Assembly: GCF_016464305.1 (NCBI RefSeq)
Contig: NZ_JAEIOJ010000002.1
Coordinates: 124,001-188,000, forward strand
Source: Umezawaea beigongshangensis
GTDB lineage: Bacteria; Actinomycetota; Actinomycetes; Mycobacteriales; Pseudonocardiaceae
DNA: 64,000 nt
Reading direction: 5' to 3'
In this document: piece by piece, positions 41,070 through 48,863 of the stretch
How positions within the stretch are numbered: the stretch's first letter is position 1
Layout of the letters: each line of letters opens with the position of its first letter
Position numbers and translations under genes: made by a program
Notes under the pieces: generated by a model
Seen by the model: the letters and a program-made list of their open reading frames with translations, nothing else
Database searches by the model: none
Told to the model about the DNA's origin: nothing

Positions 41070-41292
41070 GCGGCCACGGCAGGTCCGCGTCCACGCGCCG
41101 GGAACGGGTTGCGCCACGAGCGGAACCGGTTCCCCGCCGGGGCCGGACGGTGGTGGTGGCGGCGGGTCGCCCGAGCCGGACGTGGGCACCGGTGCACACC
41201 GACCGGCGGAACGTCGGCGGGCACGTCCCGGCGGTCCCGCACACGGCTGTTCGCGGTGACCGGGCCGGAGGGGCGACCGCAGCGCGGCCCGG

Positions 41293-42027
41293 TCAGCGGA
41301 AGATCGCCAGTGCCCACATCTTGAGCACCCCGTCCTTCGCGTCCCAGTTCTCCACCTTGCCGAGCACGCGAGCGCGGAACGACACGTCGTTGTCCGGCAG
41401 CACGTTCCGCTCGCGCACCCCGCTGCGGGCGACCTTGACCCGGACGTGGGCCTCACCGGACGGGTAGGGGGCGCGCAGGCGCAGGTAGTCCTCGTCCGAC
41501 CCGTCGCCCTCCTCGTAGCCCTCGAAGAGCCCGTCGACGGAGAGGAACATCCTGGTGTCGCTCAGCTTCGCGTGCCCGGCCGCGCCGTCGGCCAGGCTCC
41601 GGTGCGCGTGCACCTCACCGGTGTGGAAGTCCGCGTAGACGATGGCGTCGGCGGCCTCCAGCGCCCGGACGACCGTGCGGATCGCCGTGATCGGCCGTTC
41701 CTCGGCCTCGTAGGACTCGGTCGTCTCGCCGTCGCGGGTCCGGCTCCCGCCGAGGCCGAACCAGTGGGTCTTCACCTCGCCCCGGCCCTCCGCGCTCTCC
41801 CTGGTGTACTGCTCCACCAGCCGCTTGAGCGCGGGCACGTCGCCCCGGTACTGGAGGATGTCCATGACCGTGGTCTCGTTGAGGTAGACCAGGAACTCGT
41901 GTTCGCCGATGGTGCCGGACGTGTCGCGGTGCGGCCGCCTGCCGCGCGCGTACAGCACCACCGCGACGGCCACGAGGGCGGCGCCCGCGCCGATCAGGGT
42001 CCAGAACCACGGGTCAGCGGCAACCAC
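41293..42027 (-). CDS. Membrane-anchored protein of the SBP/VWA cassette
   Basis: A 244-residue protein with one N-terminal membrane helix (WFWTLIGAGAALVAVAVVLYARG), a basic stop-transfer and a cytosolic-side alpha/beta domain. That domain opens with EHEFLVYLNETTVMDILQYRG. The opening vaguely resembles DUF6414-type proteins, but I cannot confirm this. Later parts have an acidic patch (EGYEEGDGSDEDYL) and end in short beta strands (VRVKVARSGV, RARVLGKVENWD). ATG 42027 lies inside the end of the VWA gene (14-bp overlap), so the three genes 44745 to 41293 form one operon. Function unknown. Confidence 0.75.
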   Translation of the reverse strand: MVAADPWFWTLIGAGAALVAVAVVLYARGRRPHRDTSGTIGEHEFLVYLNETTVMDILQYRGDVPALKRLVEQYTRESAEGRGEVKTHWFGLGGSRTRDGETTESYEAEERPITAIRTVVRALEAADAIVYADFHTGEVHAHRSLADGAAGHAKLSDTRMFLSVDGLFEGYEEGDGSDEDYLRLRAPYPSGEAHVRVKVARSGVRERNVLPDNDVSFRARVLGKVENWDAKDGVLKMWALAIFR

Positions 42028-43579
42028 GGATCTCCTTGAACGCCTCGGCGAGAGAGGTGGCGTTGGCGTCGACCATGCGGCCCCCGGTGGCTCTCGCCAC
42101 CTGGTCCAGCTCGCCTGCGTCGGCCTCTCCGAAGCGGATGGTGTAGGTGTGCACGGCCTTCACCGGTGGGTGCCGCGCCTCGTAGTTGCGCAGGAAGTCC
42201 GGCAGGCCGATCCCGGCGTTGTTCTCGCCGTCGGTCATCAGCACGATCGTGACCGGTTGCTCCGGGTCCTCCCCGATCACGGCCGCCGCCTTCTCGTAGG
42301 CGGCGTCCAGTGCCGACCACACCCCGGTGCTCCGGTCGAAGCGGTCGCTGCCGACGTGGTCGCGCAGCGCGTCGAGGTCGGCCTGCCCGCTGACGACGAA
42401 GTCGCGCTCGTCGATGACCGTGCCGCCGAAGCGCAGGACGGTGAACCGCTCACCGCGGTAGAAGCGCACGAACTTGCCGGTCGCGGACGGGTCGGCGCCG
42501 CTGAACCCGGCGAACGCGGAGCGCAGGGCGTCCATGCGGGGTCCCTTCATCGACTCGGAGAAGTCGAGCACGAACATCACGTGCGACGGGTTGTGCGAGA
42601 GGGGGTCGGCGTACTCGGCGGTGAGCCGGTCGACGGTCTCCTTGCGCTCGGGGAAGTAGAGGGTGTTCGTGCCGAAGTCGTGGAACCGCGGATCGCGCGG
42701 CACCGCGCTGTTCAGCGGGCGGCGCGACGTCCGCTCCACGATCGCGCGCTGCGCCCGCTCGGACTCGAACCAGGCCACGACGGCGCCGAAGCTGTCCCGC
42801 TTCGCCGGGTCCAGCAGCAGCATCGGGTAGTCGGCGAGGACGATGCCGTCGCGCGGGTACAGGATCTCCAGCGGCTCGCGCAGCGTGCCGCCCGCGTTGA
42901 GGGACAGCAGCACCGACTCGTAGTTGATCAGTGCGTCCGCGCTGTCCTGGTCGGCCGCGTAGGCGTCGGCGAGCTGGCGCGAGGTGTCCTCGGCGAGGGT
43001 GCGCCCGGTGAAGAACCCGCGGAGACGGTCGCAGGTGATGTCCTCCTCGCGCAGGGCGCCTCCGGTTCCCGCCGCCGCCGTCGCGACGCCGATCAGCGCG
43101 GAGAGCCCGCTGCCCGCGTGCCGCGGGTCCGCCATGCCGAAGCGCACCATGCCCATCGCCGCCCGGTCCGCCAGGTCGGCCCAGGAGAGGTGCTGGTCGG
43201 CGGTGGAGGCCCTGAGCAGCTCAGCGGTGCCCGGTTCGACTCCGACGGCCAGCGGCGAGAACATGAACCTGCTGCTGAGCGGACGCTCGCCGGTGAAACC
43301 GATCTGCTTCAGCTTCAGGTCGAAGTAGCGGTCCGTGGACAGCCAGGCGACGTCGTGCTGGTAGTTCCCCGGTTCCAGCGCGTTGGTCGCGTCGATCGTC
43401 CCCCGGTGGTCCACGACGAGTTCGACGCCGGTGTCGCGGCGCAGCTCCTCCAGCAGGGGCCGCATGTCCGTGAGCTCGGAGGAGGCGAGCACCCTCAGGA
43501 CGGTGTGCGGCGGGGGCGGTTCGCCGGTGCACGCGGCGAGCAGGGCCAGGACGGCGCACAGGACGCCGAGCCGCCTCAC
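42014..43579 (-). CDS. Lipoprotein with solute-binding and von Willebrand A domains
   Basis: 521 residues. VRRLGVLCAVLALLAAC is a lipoprotein signal ending in a lipobox (LAAC), so the protein is anchored outside the membrane. Residues 25-310 have the two-lobed build of a type-2 periplasmic-binding protein (VLRVLASSELTDMRPLLEEL, DVAWLSTDRYFD, WADLADRAAMGMVRFGMADP). From about residue 335 there is a VWA domain with an intact metal site, DFSES (Asp339, Ser341, Ser343), and a later TDGENN. GTG 43579 overlaps the stop of the upstream gene. Proteins with this domain pair are found beside toxic-anion and stress-response genes in some actinobacteria; no such genes are in this window. Confidence 0.85.
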   Translation of the reverse strand: MRRLGVLCAVLALLAACTGEPPPPHTVLRVLASSELTDMRPLLEELRRDTGVELVVDHRGTIDATNALEPGNYQHDVAWLSTDRYFDLKLKQIGFTGERPLSSRFMFSPLAVGVEPGTAELLRASTADQHLSWADLADRAAMGMVRFGMADPRHAGSGLSALIGVATAAAGTGGALREEDITCDRLRGFFTGRTLAEDTSRQLADAYAADQDSADALINYESVLLSLNAGGTLREPLEILYPRDGIVLADYPMLLLDPAKRDSFGAVVAWFESERAQRAIVERTSRRPLNSAVPRDPRFHDFGTNTLYFPERKETVDRLTAEYADPLSHNPSHVMFVLDFSESMKGPRMDALRSAFAGFSGADPSATGKFVRFYRGERFTVLRFGGTVIDERDFVVSGQADLDALRDHVGSDRFDRSTGVWSALDAAYEKAAAVIGEDPEQPVTIVLMTDGENNAGIGLPDFLRNYEARHPPVKAVHTYTIRFGEADAGELDQVARATGGRMVDANATSLAEAFKEIRGCR

Positions 43580-44745
43580 GGGCACCCGCCGACGGTGGTG
43601 ACGAGCTTCTCGAACAGGTCGAGCGGCGGCAGGTACGCCCTGGTGTGGTCGTCGTCGGCCGACGGCGCCTCGATCCCGCGCTCGGCGAGCAGGTCCGCCA
43701 GCTGCGGGCTGGCCGTGCTCTGGTCGGTGTCGAGCACCCGGAACCCGAGTTCGACCGCTCGTCGCCGCAGGTCGGCGTCGGTGCGCAAGAACTGGGCGAG
43801 CTTCGCCCCGTTCTCGTTGAGGGCGATGAACGAGGGCTGGGTCTCGAAGTGGTCGGCGGGGTAGAGCAGCACCCGCTCCTCGTCGGGACTCCCGCCGGGA
43901 CGCCGCAACTGGTGGGCGAGGTACTGGTGCTCGTAGATCACCACGATCGGCGCGATCCGCTGACCCTCCTGGGACAGGTAGAAGGGGAGCCGATCGGCCG
44001 TGGGCGCGCCCTGGGCCCGGTAGAACGGTTTCAGCGACTCGGCGAGCGCGACGACCTCGTTCTCGGCCGTGGCGATCTTCCCGCCGTTCTTGGCGTAGGC
44101 GATCAGGCCCTGGTAGGTGCCGCCGGAGTTGGACTTGCACACGTCGGGCGTGTGGGCGAGGACCAGGTTGTCGTTCTGGATGCCGTGGTCGCGGATGCCG
44201 ATGTCGTTCCAGCGCTTGCCCAGTTCGGTGAGCTCGACGAACTTGCCGACGTCGAGTTCGTAGTACAGCGGGTCGGGCCGGTCCGGGTTCATCGGTGCGG
44301 CGACGTCCGCGGCCTGGAGCGCCAGGGCGTACGGCCGGTAGGTGGCGAGCACGATCGGGCTGACGAACGGGACGTGCGCCTGGGCGTACTCGTTGCTCCT
44401 CTGCCGTTCGGCCAGGACGAGGTCGGCCGTGGGCTGTCCGGAGGGGAAGACGAAGTCGTACCGGCCGACGTCGTTCGTGGCGATCTCGCGCGAGCCGGAG
44501 TTGTCGACGACCACCTCGATCCCGTTGCGCTTGAGGATCTTCTGGACCTCGGTGTCGCGGAAGAGGTCGGCCTTCGAGCCCATCTTGCCCCTGATGACGG
44601 TCGTGGCCTGCGTCGGCGGCGCCGAACGGACCACGAGAGGCGTCACCACCAGCAGGAGCAGCCCGACCACGCCCACGACGACGATCGGGGCCAGGGCAGG
44701 CCGAGGCGGAGGTCGTCTGATCGTCAACAGCGGTTCTGCGGCCAC
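43576..44745 (-). CDS. Membrane-anchored solute-binding-like protein, first gene of the VWA cassette
   Basis: 389 residues. A short basic N-terminus and one membrane helix (ALAPIVVVGVVGLLLLVVTPLVV) are followed by an extracytoplasmic domain with the fold pattern of substrate-binding proteins: TTVIRGKMGSKADLFRDTEV, GIEVVVDNSGSREIATND, YDFVFPSGQPTADLVL, PIVLATYRPYALAL and GIRDHGIQNDNLVL. It starts at GTG 44745 with TGGAGG upstream. It ends in a GTGA overlap with the SBP-VWA lipoprotein gene. The two binding-protein-like products and the third membrane protein would sit together at the outer membrane face. There is no ABC permease or ATPase partner, so ordinary import is unlikely. Confidence 0.82.
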   Translation of the reverse strand: MAAEPLLTIRRPPPRPALAPIVVVGVVGLLLLVVTPLVVRSAPPTQATTVIRGKMGSKADLFRDTEVQKILKRNGIEVVVDNSGSREIATNDVGRYDFVFPSGQPTADLVLAERQRSNEYAQAHVPFVSPIVLATYRPYALALQAADVAAPMNPDRPDPLYYELDVGKFVELTELGKRWNDIGIRDHGIQNDNLVLAHTPDVCKSNSGGTYQGLIAYAKNGGKIATAENEVVALAESLKPFYRAQGAPTADRLPFYLSQEGQRIAPIVVIYEHQYLAHQLRRPGGSPDEERVLLYPADHFETQPSFIALNENGAKLAQFLRTDADLRRRAVELGFRVLDTDQSTASPQLADLLAERGIEAPSADDDHTRAYLPPLDLFEKLVTTVGGCP

Positions 44746-45155
44746 GCGCCCTCCAGCGGTTCCCCCACGGTGCCGACTCCCAGCAGTACACCCGCTCGGT
44801 GAACACGTCCAGACATCCGGATAACGCTTCACCCCTCGCGCGCCCGGCTCCGTCCGCCGGGCCGGACCCCTCGAATTCGCCAGCGGTCCGGCCCGGAACA
44901 CGCGCGGCGCACTCCCGGTGTTCGACGACCGGCACCGGAGGAGGTCGTTCCGTCGCATCGTTCGACGAAACGTCCTCTTCCGGTCACAGAATCGTCCTCG
45001 TTCCACCGGAGCGGCGCGCTACGGTGCTGGGAGGTGCTCCCAGAACGGTTGAGCCGGTTCCGTCGCCCGGTGTCGAACAGGCGCGTCACGTCTTCCGCTC
45101 GAAGCGGGGACGAACGCGCACGAGAAGTTCTCGGCGACGAGGGGATCGTGGCGCG
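44746..45155. other. Divergent region between the VWA cassette and the beta-helix gene
   Basis: This 410-bp gap has no convincing coding sequence. It contains the promoter-like block at 44998-45025 and an inverted repeat CTGGGAG / CTCCCAG (45027-45042) just downstream of that -10 box, well placed to act as an operator. Confidence 0.5.
44998..45025 (+). promoter_or_regulatory. Putative promoter of the secreted beta-helix gene
   Basis: TCGTTC (44998-45003) and TACGGT (45020-45025) with a 16-bp spacer. ACAGAATC lies just upstream at 44986-44993. The ordered words ACAGAATC, GTTCC and GCGCTACGGTG are shared with the GH43 promoter region. Confidence 0.4.
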
Positions 45156-46313
45156 ATGAGGCCGACGGGAATCGGATGGCGGGCGGCGGCGGTGGCGGTG
45201 GCCGTGCTCGGCGGACTGGTGACGCCGCCGCAGACGGGTTCGGCCGACGTCCGCGCCGCGGCGGACTGCGGCAGCGGCAGCTTCCACGCGGAGGCCTACT
45301 CGAACGGCGGCACGTGGACCGCGCGGCGCGGCGGCGCGGTCGTCCACACGGGAACGGACATGCGGGCCGCCGTGCAGGCCGCGATCGGCAGCCTCACCGC
45401 GGGGCGCACGTCGAAGGAGCGCGTCGTGGTCCGGCAGGGCGGCACGATCAGTGCCGGTGCGCGGATCTCGCTGCCGAGCCACACCGTGCTCGACGCGTGC
45501 GGCACGATCGACGTCACCGGATCGGGTTCGGGCGACCAGGCCCCGGTGTACTCGCGCGGCACGACGGACGTCGAGGTCCAGCACCTCCGCGTCACGGGGA
45601 CTCCGCTGTACGGCGTCTTCATGCGCAACGTGACGAACGTGGTCCTCGGGCAGATCGACCTGCGCGTGTCGAGCGGGCTCGGCGTCCGGATCGACAACCT
45701 CGGCGACACGAGCGTGCGCAGCCGCAACATCACCATCGGCGACGTGCACGTCTCCGGCACGAGCACGCACGGCGTGGAGACCTACGGCGTGGACGGCCTG
45801 CGCATCGGCACGGTGACCGCGCGCGGGACCCGCGACTCGGGGCTGCTGCTGAACAACACGATCAACGCGACGATCGGCACGGTGGACGCGCAGAACGCCG
45901 GCACGGGCACCGGTTACGCCGCGTTCAGGGTGGCGAACCGCAACGGCCGGATCGGCGACGGCTATCCGACGAACGTCCGGGTCGGTCTGGTGAGGGCCAG
46001 TGGCGGCGGTCGCGGCGTCTTCTGCGTGTCGGAGAGCGGCGGGCTGGTCGTCGACCGGGTGGAGCTGTCGAACACCGGCAACAACGCGATCCTGGTCGAG
46101 AACTGCCACAACGTCACGATCGCGAGCCAGAGCGGCACCGTGAACGGCGGTGGGGAGATCCGGCTCGCCGCGCGCGGCGAATTCGCCAACAACTCCGACG
46201 TCCACGTCCAGAACCTGACCGTCACGAACTCCGCGATCCGCGAGAGCCCGTGCGGGAACAACACGGTCTTCCGCAACAACTCGCTGGTGAACAGCAGCAT
46301 CGACGTCTGCTGA
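45156..46313 (+). CDS. Secreted right-handed beta-helix protein
   Basis: Exported protein of 385 residues. The signal peptide is GIGWRAAAVAVAVLGGLVTPP with cleavage near GSADVRAA. The mature part is a parallel beta-helix of the pectate-lyase/polygalacturonase superfamily, with repeated short strands ending in Asn, Gly or Asp: VEVQHLRVTGTPLYGVFMRN, VVLGQIDLRVSSGLGVRIDN, ITIGDVHVSGTSTHGVETYG and VTIASQSGTVNGGG. The set IDNLGD...GVETYG and HGVET resembles polygalacturonase-like folds, but I do not see the full NTD/DD/HG catalytic set, so enzymatic activity is uncertain. ATG 45156 is preceded by CGACGAGGGGA. A plant-polymer role would fit the nearby GH43. Confidence 0.8.
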   Translation: MRPTGIGWRAAAVAVAVLGGLVTPPQTGSADVRAAADCGSGSFHAEAYSNGGTWTARRGGAVVHTGTDMRAAVQAAIGSLTAGRTSKERVVVRQGGTISAGARISLPSHTVLDACGTIDVTGSGSGDQAPVYSRGTTDVEVQHLRVTGTPLYGVFMRNVTNVVLGQIDLRVSSGLGVRIDNLGDTSVRSRNITIGDVHVSGTSTHGVETYGVDGLRIGTVTARGTRDSGLLLNNTINATIGTVDAQNAGTGTGYAAFRVANRNGRIGDGYPTNVRVGLVRASGGGRGVFCVSESGGLVVDRVELSNTGNNAILVENCHNVTIASQSGTVNGGGEIRLAARGEFANNSDVHVQNLTVTNSAIRESPCGNNTVFRNNSLVNSSIDVC

Positions 46314-46332
46314 CGGCGGCCGCGCCCCCGGA

Positions 46333-46746
46333 TCAGTCCGCGGTGAACCTCCTGGCGCGGAGTTCGGCCGGGGGCGCCTCCCCCGTCGACGTCCCCGTCC
46401 GGTCGTAGGTGGTCGCCACTGCCGTGCCGGTGAACGCGTCCCCGGTGACCCGCAGGTCGAACCGGATCTCGCTGCGCCCCAGGGCGAGCCGGGTGACCCG
46501 GTCGGCCCTGGTCTCCAGGAAACCGCCGAGGACGCGGTCGCCCTCCGCGCGCCAGACGCCCATTCCCGTGCTGTCGCTGGAGACGGCGTTGCCGCCCTCG
46601 GGGTTGGACTGCAACATCGTGCCGCCGGCGTTGAACATCATCACGTGGTGGTCGAACGGGGCGCCGTCGACCCAGACCTCCCACACACCGACCACGGGGT
46701 GCACGTCCGGTGCTCCCCGACCCCCCGGGTCCCGCGGGTCAGCCAC
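46333..46746 (-). CDS. Lipocalin-like small protein
   Basis: About 137 residues, without a signal peptide. VVGVWEVWVDGAPFDHHVMMFNAGGTMLQSNPEGG, then MGVWRAEGDRVLGGFLETRA and IRFDLRVTGDAFTGTAVATTYD, have the alternating strand and G-x-W pattern of a small beta-barrel seen in many actinobacterial lipocalin-like proteins. The long stretch is quoted in parts; the key marks are the GVWEVW and GMGVWRAEGDRV repeats. GTG 46746 overlaps the end of the aminotransferase gene by 8 bp with GGAGCGG upstream, so it is the second gene of that operon. Function unknown. Confidence 0.65.
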   Translation of the reverse strand: MADPRDPGGRGAPDVHPVVGVWEVWVDGAPFDHHVMMFNAGGTMLQSNPEGGNAVSSDSTGMGVWRAEGDRVLGGFLETRADRVTRLALGRSEIRFDLRVTGDAFTGTAVATTYDRTGTSTGEAPPAELRARRFTAD

Positions 46747-47932
46747 GACGACCCGCTCCGCACAGCGACGCGAGCGTCCCGGCTCCGCGCTCGACGTCCG
46801 CGACCGCCGCACCGGCGATGCTCAGGCGCATCGAGTTGCGGCCCGCGCCGTCGGCGGTGTGGAAGACGCTTCCCGGCAGGAAGGCGACACCGGCGTCGAG
46901 GGCGCGCGGGAGCAGCTCGTCGGCGTCGAAGTCGTCGGGGCCCTCCACCCAGGTGAACAGACCGCCGTCGGGGTCGGACCAGCGGAACCCGTCCGGCAGG
47001 TGCGCGCGCAAGGCCGTCTGCAGCAGGGCCGTCTTCGTGCCGTACACGTCGACGACGTGCGTCAGGTGCGTCTCGAACTCCGGCGAACCGAGGGCTTCGG
47101 TCGCGACGGCCTGCGCGAGGGCCGAGGTCTGCATGTCGATGCCCTGCTTGAGCCGCAGCACCGCCTCCAGCAGCAGCGGGGGCATCGTCGTGATCCCGAC
47201 GCGCAGGGCGGGGGCGAGCGTCTTCGACAGCGACGTCAGGTACACGACGTGCTCCGGCGCGTGCGACGCCAGAGCCGCGACCGGCTCTCCCCGGTAGCGC
47301 AGGTCCCAGTAGACGTCGTCCTCGACGGCGAGCGCGTCGTGGCGGCGCAGCACCTCGGCCACCTCGCGGCGGCGGTCGGCGGACGCGGTCCTGCCGGTCG
47401 GGTTCTGGAACGTGGGCAGCAGGTAGGTGAGGGCGTCGCGGTGCAGCGTCAGCCCGGTGTCGAGCGCGGCGGGGACGACGCCCTGCTCGTCCGTGTCGAC
47501 CGCCACGACCGTCGCGCCGTGGCTGCGGAACACCGACACCGCCGGTGCGTACGTGGGCCGTTCCACCAGGACGACGTCACCGGGGTCGATCAGGGCCGCA
47601 GCGACGCTGTTGAGCGCTCCCGAACCACCGGTGGAGATGTGCGTGCGCTCCGGACCGGCGTGCACGCCACGAGCCGCCAGCAGGGGCTGCACGGCGGCCA
47701 GCAGCGGCTGGAAGCCCCGCGTGGACCCGTACTGCAGGACCGACGAGCCCCACCGGGTCAGCGCTCTTTCTGTGAAAAGACTCACCAGATCGACCGGAAG
47801 CAGATCGACATCGGGTGCGCCCACCGCGAAGGAAACGACTTCGGGCCGCTCGGACAACTGCTCGTGAACATCGGCTATGCGATCCCGCCCGAGCGCGGCA
47901 GCCCTTCTGCTGATCTTGCTCGAAATGTTCAC
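46739..47932 (-). CDS. PLP-dependent aminotransferase, class I/II (2-aminoadipate type)
   Basis: 397-residue fold-type I aminotransferase without the GntR domain of MocR proteins. Marks are SFAVGAPDVDLLPVDL, YGSTRGFQPLLAAV, STGGSGALNSVAAALIDPGDVVLVERPTY (read in parts), LPTFQNPTG, VEDDVYWDLRY and the Schiff-base lysine in TSLSKTLAPALRVG. Proteins of this group (LysN/ValR-like) transaminate 2-aminoadipate, leucine, aromatic amino acids or related substrates; the specific one cannot be read. ATG 47932 is divergent from a cupin gene across an AT-rich promoter region, and the lipocalin-like gene follows it. Confidence 0.88.
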   Translation of the reverse strand: MNISSKISRRAAALGRDRIADVHEQLSERPEVVSFAVGAPDVDLLPVDLVSLFTERALTRWGSSVLQYGSTRGFQPLLAAVQPLLAARGVHAGPERTHISTGGSGALNSVAAALIDPGDVVLVERPTYAPAVSVFRSHGATVVAVDTDEQGVVPAALDTGLTLHRDALTYLLPTFQNPTGRTASADRRREVAEVLRRHDALAVEDDVYWDLRYRGEPVAALASHAPEHVVYLTSLSKTLAPALRVGITTMPPLLLEAVLRLKQGIDMQTSALAQAVATEALGSPEFETHLTHVVDVYGTKTALLQTALRAHLPDGFRWSDPDGGLFTWVEGPDDFDADELLPRALDAGVAFLPGSVFHTADGAGRNSMRLSIAGAAVADVERGAGTLASLCGAGRRG

Positions 47933-47960
47933 AGCTTCTCCCGCGCGACGACGCGACCCC

Positions 47961-47989
47961 TTGTCACAGCAGCGAAGCTACCATATATT
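47961..47989 (+). promoter_or_regulatory. Strong sigma-70-type promoter of the cupin gene
   Basis: TTGTCA (47961-47966), exactly 17 bp, TATATT (47984-47989). This is the best match to a housekeeping promoter in the window, in an unusually AT-rich stretch. The leader would be about 60 nt before GTG 48056. Confidence 0.7.
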
Positions 47990-48055
47990 CCACTCGCCCC
48001 GGACTCGCCGGAGTCCGCACCGAACAATCTTATGAAGATCAAGGAAAATCGCACC

Positions 48056-48601
48056 GTGAGCAGCAGCAACAACGTCCACGTGGTCGGCCCTGCGGCATCA
48101 CGAGCGATCGTGGGCCCCCAGGGCCAGCACCTCGTCCCGTGCATCACGGCCGAAACCGCCGGAACTCACCGGCTCTCCGCAGGATTGGTCGTGATGCCGC
48201 CGGGAACCTCCTCGCAGGTTCACCACCACAGCCACAGCGACATCGTGGTGATGTGCGTTCAGGGTTGGGCGGCGTCTCTCATCGGCCCCGAACTCGAACC
48301 GCGCCTGCACGGTCCGGGAGAGTTCATCTACATTCCAGCCGGTGTTCTCCACATGGCGGTGAACCTCAGCACGACCGAAGAACTCGTCGCCGTCGAGTCG
48401 CGCACAGATCCTCAGTTCAACGAGGACGTGGTCGTCTCCCCCGAGTTCCAGGCAGCGGGTGAGGCCGTCGCCGCGACGCTGCGCGCCGAGTTCGACGGTG
48501 ACGCCGCCAGGGCGGCGCAGAAGGAGCGCGCGGCACAACTGCCACCGGCCCTCGCCGGTTTCGACGTCGTGGGGCTGGCCGAGCGGGCGTTCGTGCAGTG
48601 A
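48056..48601 (+). CDS. Cupin-domain protein
   Basis: 181-residue cupin. The first metal motif is GTSSQVHHHSHSDIVVMCVQG (several His and a distal charged residue), and the second is GPGEFIYIPAGVLHMAVNLS. The N-terminal segment includes LVPCITAETAGTHRLSAGLVVMPPG. It probably binds Fe, Mn or Zn and may be a dioxygenase, isomerase or small-molecule binder. GTG 48056 has AAGGAA 9 nt upstream; ATG 48032 (adding MKIKENRT) is an alternative without a ribosome site. It is divergent from the aminotransferase, which suggests a shared pathway, and ends at the palindromic hairpin at 48687. Confidence 0.82.
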   Translation: MSSSNNVHVVGPAASRAIVGPQGQHLVPCITAETAGTHRLSAGLVVMPPGTSSQVHHHSHSDIVVMCVQGWAASLIGPELEPRLHGPGEFIYIPAGVLHMAVNLSTTEELVAVESRTDPQFNEDVVVSPEFQAAGEAVAATLRAEFDGDAARAAQKERAAQLPPALAGFDVVGLAERAFVQ

Positions 48602-48686
48602 CGGCGTCGCCGGACGGCGGCGCACCCACCTGCGAGCGGCCTCGTCGCGGACCTCGGCCCCCGTGAACACCCGCTGACGACGACCG

Positions 48687-48706
48687 GCCGGGCACCGGTG
48701 CCCGGC
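48687..48706. terminator. Perfect 20-bp palindromic hairpin
   Basis: GCCGGGCACC (48687-48696) and GGTGCCCGGC (48697-48706) form uninterrupted 10-bp arms. It lies 85 bp after the cupin stop and next to the end of the stress-protein remnant, so it can stop transcription from both sides. Confidence 0.6.
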
Positions 48707-48707
48707 A

Positions 48708-48842
48708 CTACGGGCGCGGCTCGACCGCGAGCACCGGCCGGTCGGCGTCGAGCAGGACGCGCTGCGCGCTGCTGCCCACCAGCAGCGCCCACCAGCAGCG
48801 TGCCCACGGGGAGCGGCGGCGCAGGCCGATGACGATCAGGGC
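48708..48842 (-). pseudogene. C-terminal remnant of a universal stress protein
   Basis: The minus strand encodes ALIVIGLRRRSP, then a scrambled segment, then LLVGSSAQRVLLDADRPVLAVEP before TAG at 48710-48708. This is the conserved end of UspA-family proteins, including the ATP-binding GSxAQRVL loop. Only about 45 codons remain; the N-terminal two thirds are gone, and the LysR gene begins right at the broken end. Inside the remnant is a 13-bp tandem duplication plus an apparent 1-base loss just before it. The two together restore the frame but destroy the loop sequence. Confidence 0.75.
48774..48799. repeat. 13-bp perfect tandem duplication in the stress-protein remnant
   Basis: GCCCACCAGCAGC occurs twice back to back (48774-48786 and 48787-48799). 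Removing one copy and adding one base would restore the normal protein reading SPVGTLLVGSSAQR. It is therefore a recent-looking mutational scar. Confidence 0.85.
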
Positions 48843-48851
48843 GTGGATCGA

Positions 48852-48857
48852 TACCTT
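48852..48857 (+). promoter_or_regulatory. -10 box TACCTT for a leaderless LysR gene
   Basis: TACCTT ends 6 nt before ATG 48864. There is no ribosome site, which supports a leaderless mRNA and ATG 48864 as the start rather than GTG 48843. Confidence 0.5.
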
Positions 48858-48863
48858 CGGGGC

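Noticed and set aside
41293-44745. The VWA cassette as an ordinary ABC uptake system
   Set aside because: There are binding-protein-like domains but no permease or ATPase gene, and the VWA domain and membrane anchors do not fit an importer.
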